Part shown: piece after piece, positions 16,654 through 24,593 of the stretch | Position numbering within the stretch: the first letter of the stretch is position 1 | Layout: each line of letters begins with the position of its first letter | NCBI GenBank assembly: GCA_035450685.1 | Contig: DAOTNF010000023.1 | Coordinates: 1-42,078, forward strand | From: Syntrophosphaera sp035450685 | Lineage (GTDB): Bacteria; Cloacimonadota; Cloacimonadia; Cloacimonadales; Cloacimonadaceae | DNA: 42,078 nt | Reading direction: 5' to 3' | The notes under the pieces: model-generated | Seen by the model: only the letters and a program-made list of their open reading frames with translations | The model's database searches: none | Told to the model about the DNA's origin: nothing | Made by a program: the position numbers and the translations under genes

Positions 16654-16716
16654 GACCCGCTTTCCTGTTCCCGGCCTCCCAAGATTGCCTTCACGGGCGG
16701 AAGGCGGGTCTCTTTA
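16654..16716 (+). terminator. Long-stem hairpin after hsp20
   Basis: Arms GACCCGCTTTCC (16654-16665) and GGAAGGCGGGTC (16699-16710) pair with one G-T type exception around a 33-base loop, then TCTTTAT. The long loop makes it a moderate terminator candidate. Confidence 0.5.
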
Positions 16717-16783
16717 TCTGCTTGCCGGACTGCATGATAACTGATGGTAAAACCCGTATGGCGATTCCGGTTCTTTGAAACAT

Positions 16784-16870
16784 GGCACTCATTTCCGTCC
16801 TCTGCTAATCCGTGGGTCAACCTGGGGTCAACCTTATAATTTATAAGGATGACCTAAGGATGATCGCAAT
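16784..16870 (+). repeat. Dispersed palindromic intergenic element, copy B
   Basis: The core (16812-16864) is the reverse of copy A: GTGGGTCAACC, TGGGGTCAACC, the CCTTATAATTTATAAGG centre, then two exact 11-bp units ending TAAGGATGA. The left extension (GGCACTCATTTCC ... CCTCT) matches copy C. It sits between hsp20 and ackA. Nothing else is evident in 16717-16974. Confidence 0.85.
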
Positions 16871-16974
16871 AGTTTGGCAGACAGCAAATTAGAGCCTTAT
16901 GGGAGCCAGTTTGGAGCGGAAACCGGCTTCTTAAATGATGGAATAATAAAAATAAATAGATAAAGGAATCGAAC

Positions 16975-18168
16975 ATGAAGATCCTCGTGGTAAACTGTGG
17001 CAGTTCGTCACTCAAGTACGAAATCTATGAGATGCCCTCCCAGCAAAGCCTAGGCAAGGGTCTGGTGGAGCGGATTGGCCTTCCCTCCGGCAATTTGACC
17101 CAGGAATATGGCTCCCGCGTGCTGCACCTGGAACGGGAGATACCCAACCACCGGGTGGCTTTCGAGATGATGATGGAAGCTATCCTGGACAAAGAACAGG
17201 GCATCCTGAAAAGCGTTTCCGAGATTGCCGGCGTGGGGCACAGGGTGGTGCACGGGGGAGAGCAGTATGCCTCTTCCGTGCTGATCGATGAGCAGGTCAT
17301 GCAGGCCATCGAGGCAAATTGCGAGCTGGCTCCCCTGCACAATCCAGCCAACCTCACCGGAATCCGGGAAAGCATAGCCGTCAGCGGCGACGTGCCTCAG
17401 GTGGCTGTGTTTGACACCGCCTTTCACCAGACCCTGCCGCCCAGCGCCTTTTTGTATGGCATTCCTTACGAAATGTATGGCAAATACCGCATCCGCCGCT
17501 ACGGTTTTCACGGCACCAGCCACCGCTATGTGAGCAATGTGGCTTTGCAGATGATGAAGCGCAGCGTTGAAAATACCAACATGATCACCTGCCATCTGGG
17601 CAACGGAGCCTCGATCACCGCCATCCAGCGGGGGCGTTCCATCGACACCTCGATGGGCTTCACTCCCCTGGAGGGGCTGATGATGGGCACGCGCTGCGGG
17701 GATTTGGACCCCTCCATCATCTTCTACCTGTTGGAACGGGGATTTGACATTCATGAGCTGAACGTCATTCTGAACAAGAAAAGCGGGCTGCTGGGGCTTT
17801 CCGGCATTTCCAGCGACCTGCGTGACCTGGAAGCCTCGGCGGCGGAAGGCAATGAGCGCGCCATCATGGCTTTGGATACCTACGCTTACCGCATCCGCAG
17901 ATACATCGGAGCCTATGTCGCCAATCTCATCAAGGTGGATTTCATCGTCTTTACCGGAGGCATCGGCCAGAACGGCGTGAAGATGCGCCACCGGATCTGT
18001 AACAGGCTGGAGAATCTGGGCATCCATATCGATCCCCAGAAAAACATAGACGTGGGCAGCAAAGCCGGCATCATCTCCCAGCCCTATTCACCCATAACGA
18101 TCCTGGTGATTCCCACCAACGAGGAACTGCAGATCGCCATCGACGCTTATGACCTGATCAACAAATAG
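16975..18168 (+). CDS. ackA: Acetate kinase
   Basis: 397 residues, standard length. Signatures: N-terminal VVNCGSSSLKYEIY, GHRVVHGGE, the FDTAFHQTLP loop with RRYGFHGTSHRYVS, the nucleotide site CHLGNGASITAIQRGRSIDTSMG, TPLEGLMMGTRCGDLDP and FTGGIGQN. It makes ATP and acetate from acetyl phosphate, or the reverse. No phosphotransacetylase gene is in the window. The ATG is preceded by AAAGGAA. No strong promoter is visible; copy B of the dispersed repeat lies about 105 bases upstream of the start. Confidence 0.97.
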   Translation: MKILVVNCGSSSLKYEIYEMPSQQSLGKGLVERIGLPSGNLTQEYGSRVLHLEREIPNHRVAFEMMMEAILDKEQGILKSVSEIAGVGHRVVHGGEQYASSVLIDEQVMQAIEANCELAPLHNPANLTGIRESIAVSGDVPQVAVFDTAFHQTLPPSAFLYGIPYEMYGKYRIRRYGFHGTSHRYVSNVALQMMKRSVENTNMITCHLGNGASITAIQRGRSIDTSMGFTPLEGLMMGTRCGDLDPSIIFYLLERGFDIHELNVILNKKSGLLGLSGISSDLRDLEASAAEGNERAIMALDTYAYRIRRYIGAYVANLIKVDFIVFTGGIGQNGVKMRHRICNRLENLGIHIDPQKNIDVGSKAGIISQPYSPITILVIPTNEELQIAIDAYDLINK

Positions 18169-18209
18169 CCCCTCGAGGCGCTCCCGGACGCGTGAAAAGG
18201 CGTGAGGGG
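18169..18209 (+). terminator. Hairpin directly after ackA (weak terminator)
   Basis: CCCCTC (18169-18174) pairs with GAGGGG (18204-18209), with an inner ACGC/GCGT stem. There is no T-tract, so it may be only an mRNA 3'-end structure. Confidence 0.35.
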
Positions 18210-18276
18210 CGGCGCGGGGACAAAACAGCTTGACTAAATCCTGCTTTTGGCAGAAACTGTCTTGATGGGATACTTT

Positions 18277-18285
18277 TGTTATAAT
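18277..18285 (+). promoter_or_regulatory. Extended -10 promoter of the envelope cluster
   Basis: TG-T-TATAAT, a perfect extended -10 box, with no good -35 at 17 bp. The start codon is 25 bases downstream, giving a very short leader. Confidence 0.55.
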
Positions 18286-18309
18286 CCGAGGAATAAGCTG
18301 GAAGGAAAT

Positions 18310-19167
18310 ATGCGCCGATTGCTGATCTTGCTGTTGATGCTGAGTGCGGGCCTGTGTGCCCTGGGGGGAGAGGTGTTGTCTGTGACGGCTACCGATCTGA
18401 AGGAGAATAGCAGCCGGGTCAGCATCATGCTGTCCGAGTGTTCTTCCTACCGGGCGCAGCCTTTGCCGGGAGGCAAGGGAATCAGGATAGTATTGCCCGG
18501 AGTGACCGGGATGCGGGCGGAGCCCCGTTTTAGCGACAGCAGCCAGACCATCGAGAGCATCAAGGCCTACAGCGATGGGGCAAGCGGCATAATCGAGGTC
18601 CGCACCAGGATGCAACTGCCTATATCCCACATGGTTACCGATAATTGCGAACAGATCATACTGGCGATCAATTATCCCCCGGGCGAGGACAGGCTGATCA
18701 GTGCCCCAAGCAAAGAACAAGTGAGGAAAGCACCGTCCCGCAAGCGCAAAGCGCCGCCATCCCCCAAGGCCACGGCCAAAGCGCCGGAACCGGTGGACTC
18801 CCTGATTGCCGTGTTGGGCACGGACACCTTGTTCGCCACCTCCGAGCCGGAACCGGAGCCATTGCCCGCGGAGCAGCGGCGCAGCCCGTATTTCTACTAT
18901 TTGCTGGGGATTGCGGTATTCCTGCTTTTGGGGTTGGTGATTGTCCTATATTTTTCCCTCAGACGCCGCAAGCCCACGTATGTCCCCGAGTATCAGGAAC
19001 CTGCGCGGGAGGTGAGGGAAGAGCTTTCTCCCGTGCTGGCGCGCATTGTGGCCAAACTGCATGCCCAGGGCTGGACTGAGGCAGAGATCGCCCGCGAAAC
19101 CAGGCTGGAGGAGCGGACAGTCCGCGCCGCCTTGAAGGAGCGGCAAAGAGGTAATGATGGAGTGTAA
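18310..19167 (+). CDS. AMIN-like periplasmic domain - membrane helix - cytoplasmic HTH protein
   Basis: 285 residues from the ATG at 18310 (GGAAGG just upstream). Order: signal peptide (1-20); an AMIN-like all-beta domain (21-125); a Lys/Pro-rich linker (about 130-190); one membrane helix (195-216) followed by RRRK; then a helix-turn-helix-like segment (243-277, LARIVAKLHAQGWTEAEIARETRLEERTVRAALK). This places the AMIN domain in the periplasm, where such domains bind peptidoglycan or secretin partners, and the HTH in the cytoplasm. It is the first gene of a cluster with an outer-membrane barrel and a membrane-anchored protein. It could sense the envelope and bind DNA, or the HTH could be a protein-binding module. 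The family is not named with confidence. Confidence 0.65.
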   Translation: MRRLLILLLMLSAGLCALGGEVLSVTATDLKENSSRVSIMLSECSSYRAQPLPGGKGIRIVLPGVTGMRAEPRFSDSSQTIESIKAYSDGASGIIEVRTRMQLPISHMVTDNCEQIILAINYPPGEDRLISAPSKEQVRKAPSRKRKAPPSPKATAKAPEPVDSLIAVLGTDTLFATSEPEPEPLPAEQRRSPYFYYLLGIAVFLLLGLVIVLYFSLRRRKPTYVPEYQEPAREVREELSPVLARIVAKLHAQGWTEAEIARETRLEERTVRAALKERQRGNDGV

Positions 19168-20704
19168 ACGCTTGATGAACCGGCCTGCCTGGCTTTTGGC
19201 GGTCGCGCTGCTGCTGATTTGGGTGGACTGCCCGGCGTTTCTGGATGAGGATTCCGCGTTTTACCCGCGGATCAGTAGTGGATTGGAAACCAGTCTCTTG
19301 CAGGTCAACAGCGTGCAGGGCTGCAGCGAGCCTCTGCCAGCCCATCCGGGCCTCTGGCATCCCTTTCGCGCCTGGGACGACCTGAAGGACAGCCTGCTGG
19401 AAGCGTTCAGCACTGGCCAACCGCGGCGAGCACTGCTGCAATATGCCCAGCGGGACAAGCCGGTGGATTTTTTGGGCGAACTGAACTTTGTGGCGGGCTA
19501 TGAACAGCGCTACGACGATCCCGGCGCTTACGGCTTCCTCTACAAGGGAGTGGGTTTCAATTCCGTGCTCAACGACAATTTCAGGCTGCGTGCCCTGTGG
19601 TGGAACGGCGCCTATCTGGGCGACAGGCAGGCAGCCGAGTCCTCTCCCCTGCTGGATGGCTTTTACTCCCGCCGGAAAGATGCTCTGCGCCTGGACAACC
19701 TCAACGCGGATATCAGCTATCGCAATTCCTGGTTCACCGCCGCCCTGGGAAGGGGCAAATTCCAGTTGGGAAGCTCGGTTTCGGGCTCTTTAGTCCTCTC
19801 AGACCGCGTTAATGACTATGGATACTTCCTGGCTGAGGGACGCATTGGTGACTTTCAACTCTCGTTCTTGCATGGCTCCCTCATTGCCGCACGGGAACTG
19901 GAGCAGGCACGCAGCGCGACTGACGTCATCCCGGACAAATATGTGGCGCTGCATCAGGTGAGCTACAGCCCTTCGGAATGCCTGAAACTCTTTGGCGGAG
20001 AGACCATCATCTACGGAAACCGTGGCATCGACCTCAACTATCTGCTGCCGCACACCTTTTGGCGGGTCACCGAGCATAACCAGTGGGATCGGGACAACGT
20101 GCTGATCTTTGCCGGACTTGACCTTCAGCCCATCCGGAACCTGAGCCTGTATCTGAACGGCGTCCTGGATGAACTGACCTATTCCAAGCTCTTTACCAGT
20201 TGGTGGGGAAACAAATATGCCCTGCAGACCGGCGCGGCTCTCGCCCTGCCTTCCCTGAGCCTCACCCGCCAGGCTCCGCCCCGCTTCCTGCTGGAATTCA
20301 CCGCCGTCCGCCCCTGGACTTACACGCATTATTCAAACCAGACCATGTATTCCCATGATGGCATTGGACTTGGCTATGCCAAGGGTTCCAATCTACTGGA
20401 TCTCACCGCGGAGCTTGACCTTCCTCTGAGGGAATGGCTTACTCTCTGCGCGCAGTATTCCCATACCTGGCAGGGAAGCGAGGGCAACACCTGGGCTTTG
20501 GATTACTCCGATTACTTTCAGGGATCCCAGTTGGTCGATGCCACATGCTCGTGGCTGGAAGGCGATCTGAGCCGGATCAGCAAGTTGCAGGGCAGCCTGA
20601 GATTTGACCTGCTGGCGCATCACAGCTTGCTGCTTGCTCACACCGCCCATTTCGGAGCTTCTCCCCGCTATCAGTGGGTGGGAAGCTGGCAATTCAAATT
20701 TTAA
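19157..20704 (+). CDS. Outer-membrane beta-barrel protein, Wzi-like
   Basis: About 515 residues from the ATG at 19157 (a second ATG directly before it at 19154). It overlaps the AMIN-HTH gene by 11 bases. A hydrophobic signal segment (MNRPAWLLAVALLLIWVD) is followed by alternating-hydrophobicity strands rich in Tyr, Trp and Gly, and the protein ends in an aromatic residue (WQFKF), a hallmark of barrel assembly substrates. The layout and text such as RKDALRLDNLNADISYRN and GLDLQPIRNLSLYLNG resemble capsule-assembly Wzi-type barrels; this is a family guess. It would sit in the outer membrane and could bind a surface glycan. Confidence 0.65.
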   Translation: MECKRLMNRPAWLLAVALLLIWVDCPAFLDEDSAFYPRISSGLETSLLQVNSVQGCSEPLPAHPGLWHPFRAWDDLKDSLLEAFSTGQPRRALLQYAQRDKPVDFLGELNFVAGYEQRYDDPGAYGFLYKGVGFNSVLNDNFRLRALWWNGAYLGDRQAAESSPLLDGFYSRRKDALRLDNLNADISYRNSWFTAALGRGKFQLGSSVSGSLVLSDRVNDYGYFLAEGRIGDFQLSFLHGSLIAARELEQARSATDVIPDKYVALHQVSYSPSECLKLFGGETIIYGNRGIDLNYLLPHTFWRVTEHNQWDRDNVLIFAGLDLQPIRNLSLYLNGVLDELTYSKLFTSWWGNKYALQTGAALALPSLSLTRQAPPRFLLEFTAVRPWTYTHYSNQTMYSHDGIGLGYAKGSNLLDLTAELDLPLREWLTLCAQYSHTWQGSEGNTWALDYSDYFQGSQLVDATCSWLEGDLSRISKLQGSLRFDLLAHHSLLLAHTAHFGASPRYQWVGSWQFKF

Positions 20705-20714
20705 GGAGGCTGAC

Positions 20715-21137
20715 ATGCCGATAGTTGACCGGCTCGAATACCCGAGAAAATACAAAATGAAGCAGACCATGCTCCTGCTGGCAATCCTGGCGGCGGGTCT
20801 GGGAATACTCATCAGCTCCTGGAGCAACAAGCAGCAGCTCAAAAAGATCGTCATCCACAGCTTCAAAGTTGAGGATTATGACCGGCAGTATATCCGGCTG
20901 GGCTATGACATCGAAAACAAGGGAAAAAAGTTTCAGAGCGTAAAGCTGCTGGCCAGGATCTATGACAGCGAGGGCGGAGAAATTGCCAGTGCGCTGTTCC
21001 TGGCGGACATCCCGGCAAAATCGCGGGAGTATCAGACCAAGTATCTGGATGAGTTGAACAGGGCTATGGCGCCGGGAGAAAAGCCATACCGGGTGACCAT
21101 GCAGATTCTGCAACGCAAGCTGTTCAGGCTCGAGTGA
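20715..21137 (+). CDS. Membrane-anchored hypothetical protein
   Basis: 140 residues; ATG with AAGGAGG five bases upstream, 10 bases after the barrel gene. A short cytoplasmic N-terminus is followed by one membrane helix (about 17-35). The rest is a strand-rich domain with YIRLGYDIENKGKKFQSVKLLARIYDSEG, like FxLYD/LEA-type beta-sandwiches that bind lipids or proteins in the envelope. The function is not known. It is probably part of the cluster with the AMIN-HTH protein and the barrel. Confidence 0.6.
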   Translation: MPIVDRLEYPRKYKMKQTMLLLAILAAGLGILISSWSNKQQLKKIVIHSFKVEDYDRQYIRLGYDIENKGKKFQSVKLLARIYDSEGGEIASALFLADIPAKSREYQTKYLDELNRAMAPGEKPYRVTMQILQRKLFRLE

Positions 21138-21163
21138 CCCCGTCCACTTAATCCATTCAAGAT

Positions 21164-22462
21164 ATGCGTCTAAAAAACCTGAATCCTCTCGAGAGGCAGA
21201 CCACATTATTGTTGCTGTTTGCCGCGCTGTTCAACGGGGTGGTGCAGAGCCTGAACCAGACCCAGGACATCATTGCCCGCAAAGCGCTGCACGCGGCTGA
21301 CTGGCAGTTGATGCTGATGACCATGATCTGGCCGGTGGCCAACTTCTTTTCCATCTGGTGGGGACGCCTTTTCGAGCGCAGTTGCCACAAATCACGCTAT
21401 TTCCTGATCACCGGGATAATCGGGCGCCTGACCCTGGTTTACGCGGTTTGGCTGACCACGATGAGCGAATACCTGGTGCTGCTGGCCCTGCTCTTTGCTT
21501 CCAACTCCCTGCTGGTGCCCGCACAAAACAGCATCTATCAGCGCAACATCGATCCACACAGGCGGGCCAGGGTCTTTGGCATTACGCTCAGCCTGAGCAT
21601 GCTGGTGTCGATATTGGTAACCTTCGCGGCGGGGCGCCTGCTCGACATCCGCGAGCAGAGCTTCCGTTGGATTCTGGTGGTCACGGGCATCTGCGGCTTC
21701 ATCAGTTCGGCGTTGCTTGCCAATGTGCGCATCCAGCACACCATCAGGGAAAAGATATGCGGGCAGGGTTCGTGGAAAGAGGCTTTGCTGGAACCCATCA
21801 CCGGGGCTTTCCGGCTGCTGAAGGAGGACAAGGCCTTTGCCGCCTTCGAGCGCAGCTTTTCTTTGTATGGCATGGGCTTTATCATGATGCAGCCCATCAT
21901 TCCCATCTATCTGGTGGATAAGCTGCAACTCAGCTATACTAACAACTTCCTGGCCAAGGGCATCCTCTCCCAGATGGGGCTGCTCTTGCTGGCTCCGATG
22001 TTGGGCAAATTGCACGACCGCACCCATCCCTTCCGCTTCATTGCGTTCTTCTTCGGCTTGCTGGTGGTCTTTCCCCTGCTCTTTGTGGTGTCGTCGCTTT
22101 GGCAGGGACAATCCCTGATGCCGGTTTTGCTGGTGTTTTTGGCATATCTGATCTTCGGGATAGCAATGGCGGGGGTGAACATCTCCTGGAGCATGGGCTC
22201 GATCTTCTTTGCCGGGGAAAGGGATGCCTCCATCTACCAGAGCCTGCATGTGACCCTCACCGGTGTGCGCGGTCTGATCGCTCCGGTTCTGGGCTACGCG
22301 ATGCTCAAGATCTTCAGCATCACGGCAGTGTTCGTGGTGGCGGCGGGTTTCTTTTTGGTGGCCTCCCTGGTCAGTTACCGGGATTACCGCAAGGTGCGCA
22401 GGGAGCTGCGGACGGTTCCCGCGATTGGCAGAGATGAGGACAAGCTGGAGGCCTCGGCGTGA
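21164..22462 (+). CDS. Major facilitator superfamily transporter
   Basis: 432 residues with about 12 membrane helices. The first loop has the MFS-like FFSIWWGRLFERSCHKSRYF (G-x3-D/E-R-x2-R/K type), helix 4-5 has PAQNSIYQRNIDPHRRARVFGI and the second half has LLLAPMLGKLHDRTHPFRF. Substrate is unknown. The start ATG follows TTCAAGAT, a weak ribosome binding site, 26 bases after the previous gene, so it may be translated by coupling. No metabolite link is visible among the neighbours. Confidence 0.83.
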   Translation: MRLKNLNPLERQTTLLLLFAALFNGVVQSLNQTQDIIARKALHAADWQLMLMTMIWPVANFFSIWWGRLFERSCHKSRYFLITGIIGRLTLVYAVWLTTMSEYLVLLALLFASNSLLVPAQNSIYQRNIDPHRRARVFGITLSLSMLVSILVTFAAGRLLDIREQSFRWILVVTGICGFISSALLANVRIQHTIREKICGQGSWKEALLEPITGAFRLLKEDKAFAAFERSFSLYGMGFIMMQPIIPIYLVDKLQLSYTNNFLAKGILSQMGLLLLAPMLGKLHDRTHPFRFIAFFFGLLVVFPLLFVVSSLWQGQSLMPVLLVFLAYLIFGIAMAGVNISWSMGSIFFAGERDASIYQSLHVTLTGVRGLIAPVLGYAMLKIFSITAVFVVAAGFFLVASLVSYRDYRKVRRELRTVPAIGRDEDKLEASA

Positions 22463-22498
22463 CCCTCTTTCGCCCCTGTCATTTTCAGTATTGCAGAG

Positions 22499-22536
22499 CC
22501 TCTCAAGCACTTATGTTAAGGCCAGAGGGATTTTTT
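22499..22536 (+). terminator. Weak terminator after the MFS gene
   Basis: CCTCT (22499-22503) pairs with AGAGG (22524-22528) before GATTTTTTG. The stem is only five pairs with a 20-base loop; CCCTCT at 22464 could pair with the same arm instead. Confidence 0.4.
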
Positions 22537-22538
22537 GC

Positions 22539-22544
22539 TTGACA
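22539..22544 (+). promoter_or_regulatory. TTGACA -35 box of the HU gene
   Basis: A perfect TTGACA directly after the T-tract of the preceding terminator. No convincing -10 hexamer lies 16-18 bp downstream (AGTTTT/GTTTTG), so the promoter is only partly supported. The leader to the HU start would be about 60 bases. Confidence 0.4.
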
Positions 22545-22630
22545 CAAAACCTAAGCGCATAGTTTTGAGTTAGTTATTCAAAACACACTGAGTTTAAGCT
22601 ATTCAGATGTATAAACACTAAGGAGAAAAC

Positions 22631-22921
22631 ATGACTAAAGCAGATCTGGTAAAAATCGTATCCGAAAATACCGGAATCATCCGCAAAGACGTTGCTGTTG
22701 TCGTGGACGCCCTGCTGCAATCCATCAAGGACAGCCTGGGCAGTGGCCACCACATCGAAATACGCGGCTTTGGCACCTTCAAGCTCAAAACCAGAAAACC
22801 GCGTGTGGGCCGTAACCCCAAGACCGACGAGAAAGTACCCGTTCCCGCCAGGACAGTTCCCACCTTTAAGTTTTCCCGCGAATTCAAGACTTCAGTGATG
22901 GATCTGAAGATCGAGTCCTAA
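22631..22921 (+). CDS. HU/IHF-family nucleoid DNA-binding protein
   Basis: 96 residues, ATG after AAGGAG. The N-terminal helices read MTKADLVKIVSENTGI; the beta-arm carries the DNA-intercalating region GFGTFKLKTRKPRVGRNPKT, with the conserved RNP. It bends and compacts DNA and acts as a homodimer or as one half of an IHF-like pair. The 10-residue tail after the arm is slightly longer than in E. coli HU. It is followed after 12 bases by the 29-residue basic protein. Confidence 0.93.
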   Translation: MTKADLVKIVSENTGIIRKDVAVVVDALLQSIKDSLGSGHHIEIRGFGTFKLKTRKPRVGRNPKTDEKVPVPARTVPTFKFSREFKTSVMDLKIES

Positions 22922-22933
22922 GGTTGGAATATT

Positions 22934-23023
22934 ATGCCCTGCGGAAGAAAGAGAAAGAGACATAAAATCGCCACCCACAAGCGCAAAAAACGTCTGCGCA
23001 AGAATCGTCATAAAAAGAAATAA
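22934..23023 (+). CDS. 29-residue AURKAIP1/COX24-type protein (candidate bS22/mS38-like ribosomal protein)
   Basis: ATG at 22934 to TAA at 23023 encodes MPCGRKRKRHKIATHKRKKR followed by LRKNRHKKK: 29 residues with no acidic residue and 18 Lys/Arg plus three His. It closely matches the tiny conserved AURKAIP1/COX24-domain proteins known from Bacteroidota and relatives, which share the KRRKxMxxHKxKKLRxxxR core with mitochondrial mS38 and the mycobacterial bS22. The expected role is a small ribosomal-subunit extension near the decoding region. It is between HU and a strong terminator, so HU and this gene form one short transcript. It is easily missed by gene callers because of its size. Confidence 0.85.
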   Translation: MPCGRKRKRHKIATHKRKKRLRKNRHKKK

Positions 23024-23033
23024 GTTCTAAAAG

Positions 23034-23055
23034 CCGCCCTTCGGGGCGGTTTTTT
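23034..23055 (+). terminator. Intrinsic terminator with UUCG tetraloop
   Basis: CCGCCC (23034-23039), TTCG loop, GGGCGG (23044-23049), then six T. A textbook strong terminator, 10 bases after the 29-residue gene. A GTG at 23056 that would extend the next gene starts right after the T-tract and is therefore unlikely. Confidence 0.92.
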
Positions 23056-23157
23056 GTGCCCGCACCGGATTCGCGTTGCATGGCCATCTTGGGCTGGACA
23101 GACGCGGATTCCGCTATTTATATTGACAACGAAGGCCCCGCGAGAGCTGATGCAAGC

Positions 23158-24336
23158 ATGGATATGAACAGCGAACGGGAAGACTACAGCCTGGAAATAC
23201 GGCAACTGCTCCGCGACGTCCTGCAGGCGGCGATCGGGGGAGAATTCTCCGCCCACAGGGAGTTTCCCTGCCTGCATGTGAAGACGCAATATGACGGATT
23301 CACCGGGGAAGGCGGATTGCCCCTCTATCCGGACGAGCTGCCGGCTGTTTTTCTGCGCTGGGCTGGTCTGGAGAGCGGTGCCCAATGGGCGCCGGAAGAC
23401 TTTCTGGTGCTCGATCTGGAGACCACGGGGCTGGGACGTGGCCAAACAATCGCCTTCCTGATTGGCTTGGGCTATTGGGAGCGGGGACGTTTTACGGTGG
23501 AGCAGATTTTCCTGCCGGAACCGGAGGCGGAAGCCAATTCTTTTGACCGCCTGATCGAGCTGCTGGAAACAAGGTCGGTGTTCATCACCTTCAACGGCAA
23601 GACCTTCGACATACCGGTGCTGGAATCGCGCATCCTCTACAACCATCTCTGGATCGACCTGCGTTCCCCCGGGCATATCGACCTGCTTCACATCGCCCGC
23701 CGCCTGTGGAAAAAGAAAATCCCCTCCTGTGCCCTGGAGACAATCGAGTTTTACATCATGGACTACATCCGGGACAAGGAGCTGGACATTGAGGGCGGCA
23801 TGATTCCACAGACCTATTACCAGTACCTGGTCAACGGCGACCCGGAGCCGCTGCAGCGCGTCTTTATCCACAACCAGTTCGACATCCTGCACACCGCGGC
23901 ACTTTTCGCCCTCATCTGCAACAGCACGGGCTATCCCCTGCCCCAGCCGCTTGACCACCGGATCGACTATGTGGCCCTGGCGCGCCTCTATCAAAGCCAG
24001 GGCGAGCAGGAACGCGCTAAAGCCATCCTGGTCGATCTCGAAGCCGGGGGCCTGATGACCCCGGACATTGCCTATGAACTGGGGATGATCTGCAAAAAGG
24101 AAGGAGAGCGCGAGGACGCGAACCGCTATTTTGCCATCGCCGCGTCCCTGGACCACCCGGAGGGGACACTTGAGCACTGCATGGCGCTGGAGAAGGCGAA
24201 GGACTTTGACCAGGCCCTGTTTTTCAGCCAGAAATTGCTGGACTGGCACTTGAGCAGAGAGGTGGTGAAAGCCAATAAGGTGCGGGAGTTGGAGAAGCGG
24301 ATAGCCCGCCTGAGGAAAAAGCTGATGAAGCGATAG
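23158..24336 (+). CDS. YprB-like ribonuclease H-fold exonuclease with C-terminal TPR-like region
   Basis: 392 residues if the ATG at 23158 is used; starts at 23080 (ATG) or 23056 (GTG) are in frame but weaker. A 3'-5' exonuclease-type RNase H domain spans about 80-250. The DEDD residues appear in LVLDLETTG (Asp86, Glu88), TFNGKTFDIPVLE and IHNQFDILHTAAL. After it, two or three TPR-like helix pairs (about 265-390: ARLYQSQGEQERAKAIL, AYELGMICKKEGEREDANRYF) end in a basic helix. YprB-type proteins are DEDD-family nucleases of unclear substrate. The gene is downstream of a strong terminator; an ATTGACA at 23122-23128 could be its -35 box. Confidence 0.82.
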   Translation: MDMNSEREDYSLEIRQLLRDVLQAAIGGEFSAHREFPCLHVKTQYDGFTGEGGLPLYPDELPAVFLRWAGLESGAQWAPEDFLVLDLETTGLGRGQTIAFLIGLGYWERGRFTVEQIFLPEPEAEANSFDRLIELLETRSVFITFNGKTFDIPVLESRILYNHLWIDLRSPGHIDLLHIARRLWKKKIPSCALETIEFYIMDYIRDKELDIEGGMIPQTYYQYLVNGDPEPLQRVFIHNQFDILHTAALFALICNSTGYPLPQPLDHRIDYVALARLYQSQGEQERAKAILVDLEAGGLMTPDIAYELGMICKKEGEREDANRYFAIAASLDHPEGTLEHCMALEKAKDFDQALFFSQKLLDWHLSREVVKANKVRELEKRIARLRKKLMKR

Positions 24337-24502
24337 GCCTTGCCGGTCACCACTTGCGTTATTGGCCGAGGAAGGTTCCCAGTCTTGGCTTTATCTTTTC
24401 TCCATTCCATCTATCCAGGGCAGTTTCCAAAAGACTGGATCCCGGGTCAAGCGGTTCACGCAGATTTACGCGGATAAAAGGCGCAGATTGGCGCGGATTG
24501 GG
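24337..24502. other. Intergenic stretch with short repeats, no gene
   Basis: This part of the 750-bp gap between the exonuclease and nfeD holds ACTGGATCCCGGGTCAAGC (24434-24452), which recurs at 24594-24612, and a cluster of CGCAGATT/CGCGGATT words (24457-24499). Open frames across it are unsupported: they cross repeats and have no ribosome binding site. Confidence 0.6.
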
Positions 24503-24585
24503 CTGCCGAAGTCTGTTCGGCAGAGGCAACGGAGTTGCCTGTTTGGAAGAGACCTCCGGTCTCTGTGGCAAACGGACTTTGCCAC
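24503..24585. repeat. Array of four consecutive perfect hairpins
   Basis: Hairpin 1: CTGCCGAA-GTCTG-TTCGGCAG (24503-24523). Hairpin 2: AGGCAAC-GGA-GTTGCCT (24524-24540). Hairpin 3: AGAGACC-TCC-GGTCTCT (24548-24564). Hairpin 4: GTGGCAAA-CGGAC-TTTGCCAC (24565-24585). All stems are perfect and only 7 bases separate hairpins 2 and 3. The loops share a GGA-like core, in reverse in hairpins 1 and 3. It is not a gene; role unknown. Confidence 0.85.
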
Positions 24586-24593
24586 CCCAAGGC

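Noticed and set aside
18247..18309. Upstream start for the AMIN-HTH gene
   Set aside because: It would include the TATAAT box within the coding sequence and place 21 residues before the signal peptide.
23008..24249. 413-codon minus-strand frame
   Set aside because: It is antisense to the exonuclease and runs through the UUCG terminator.
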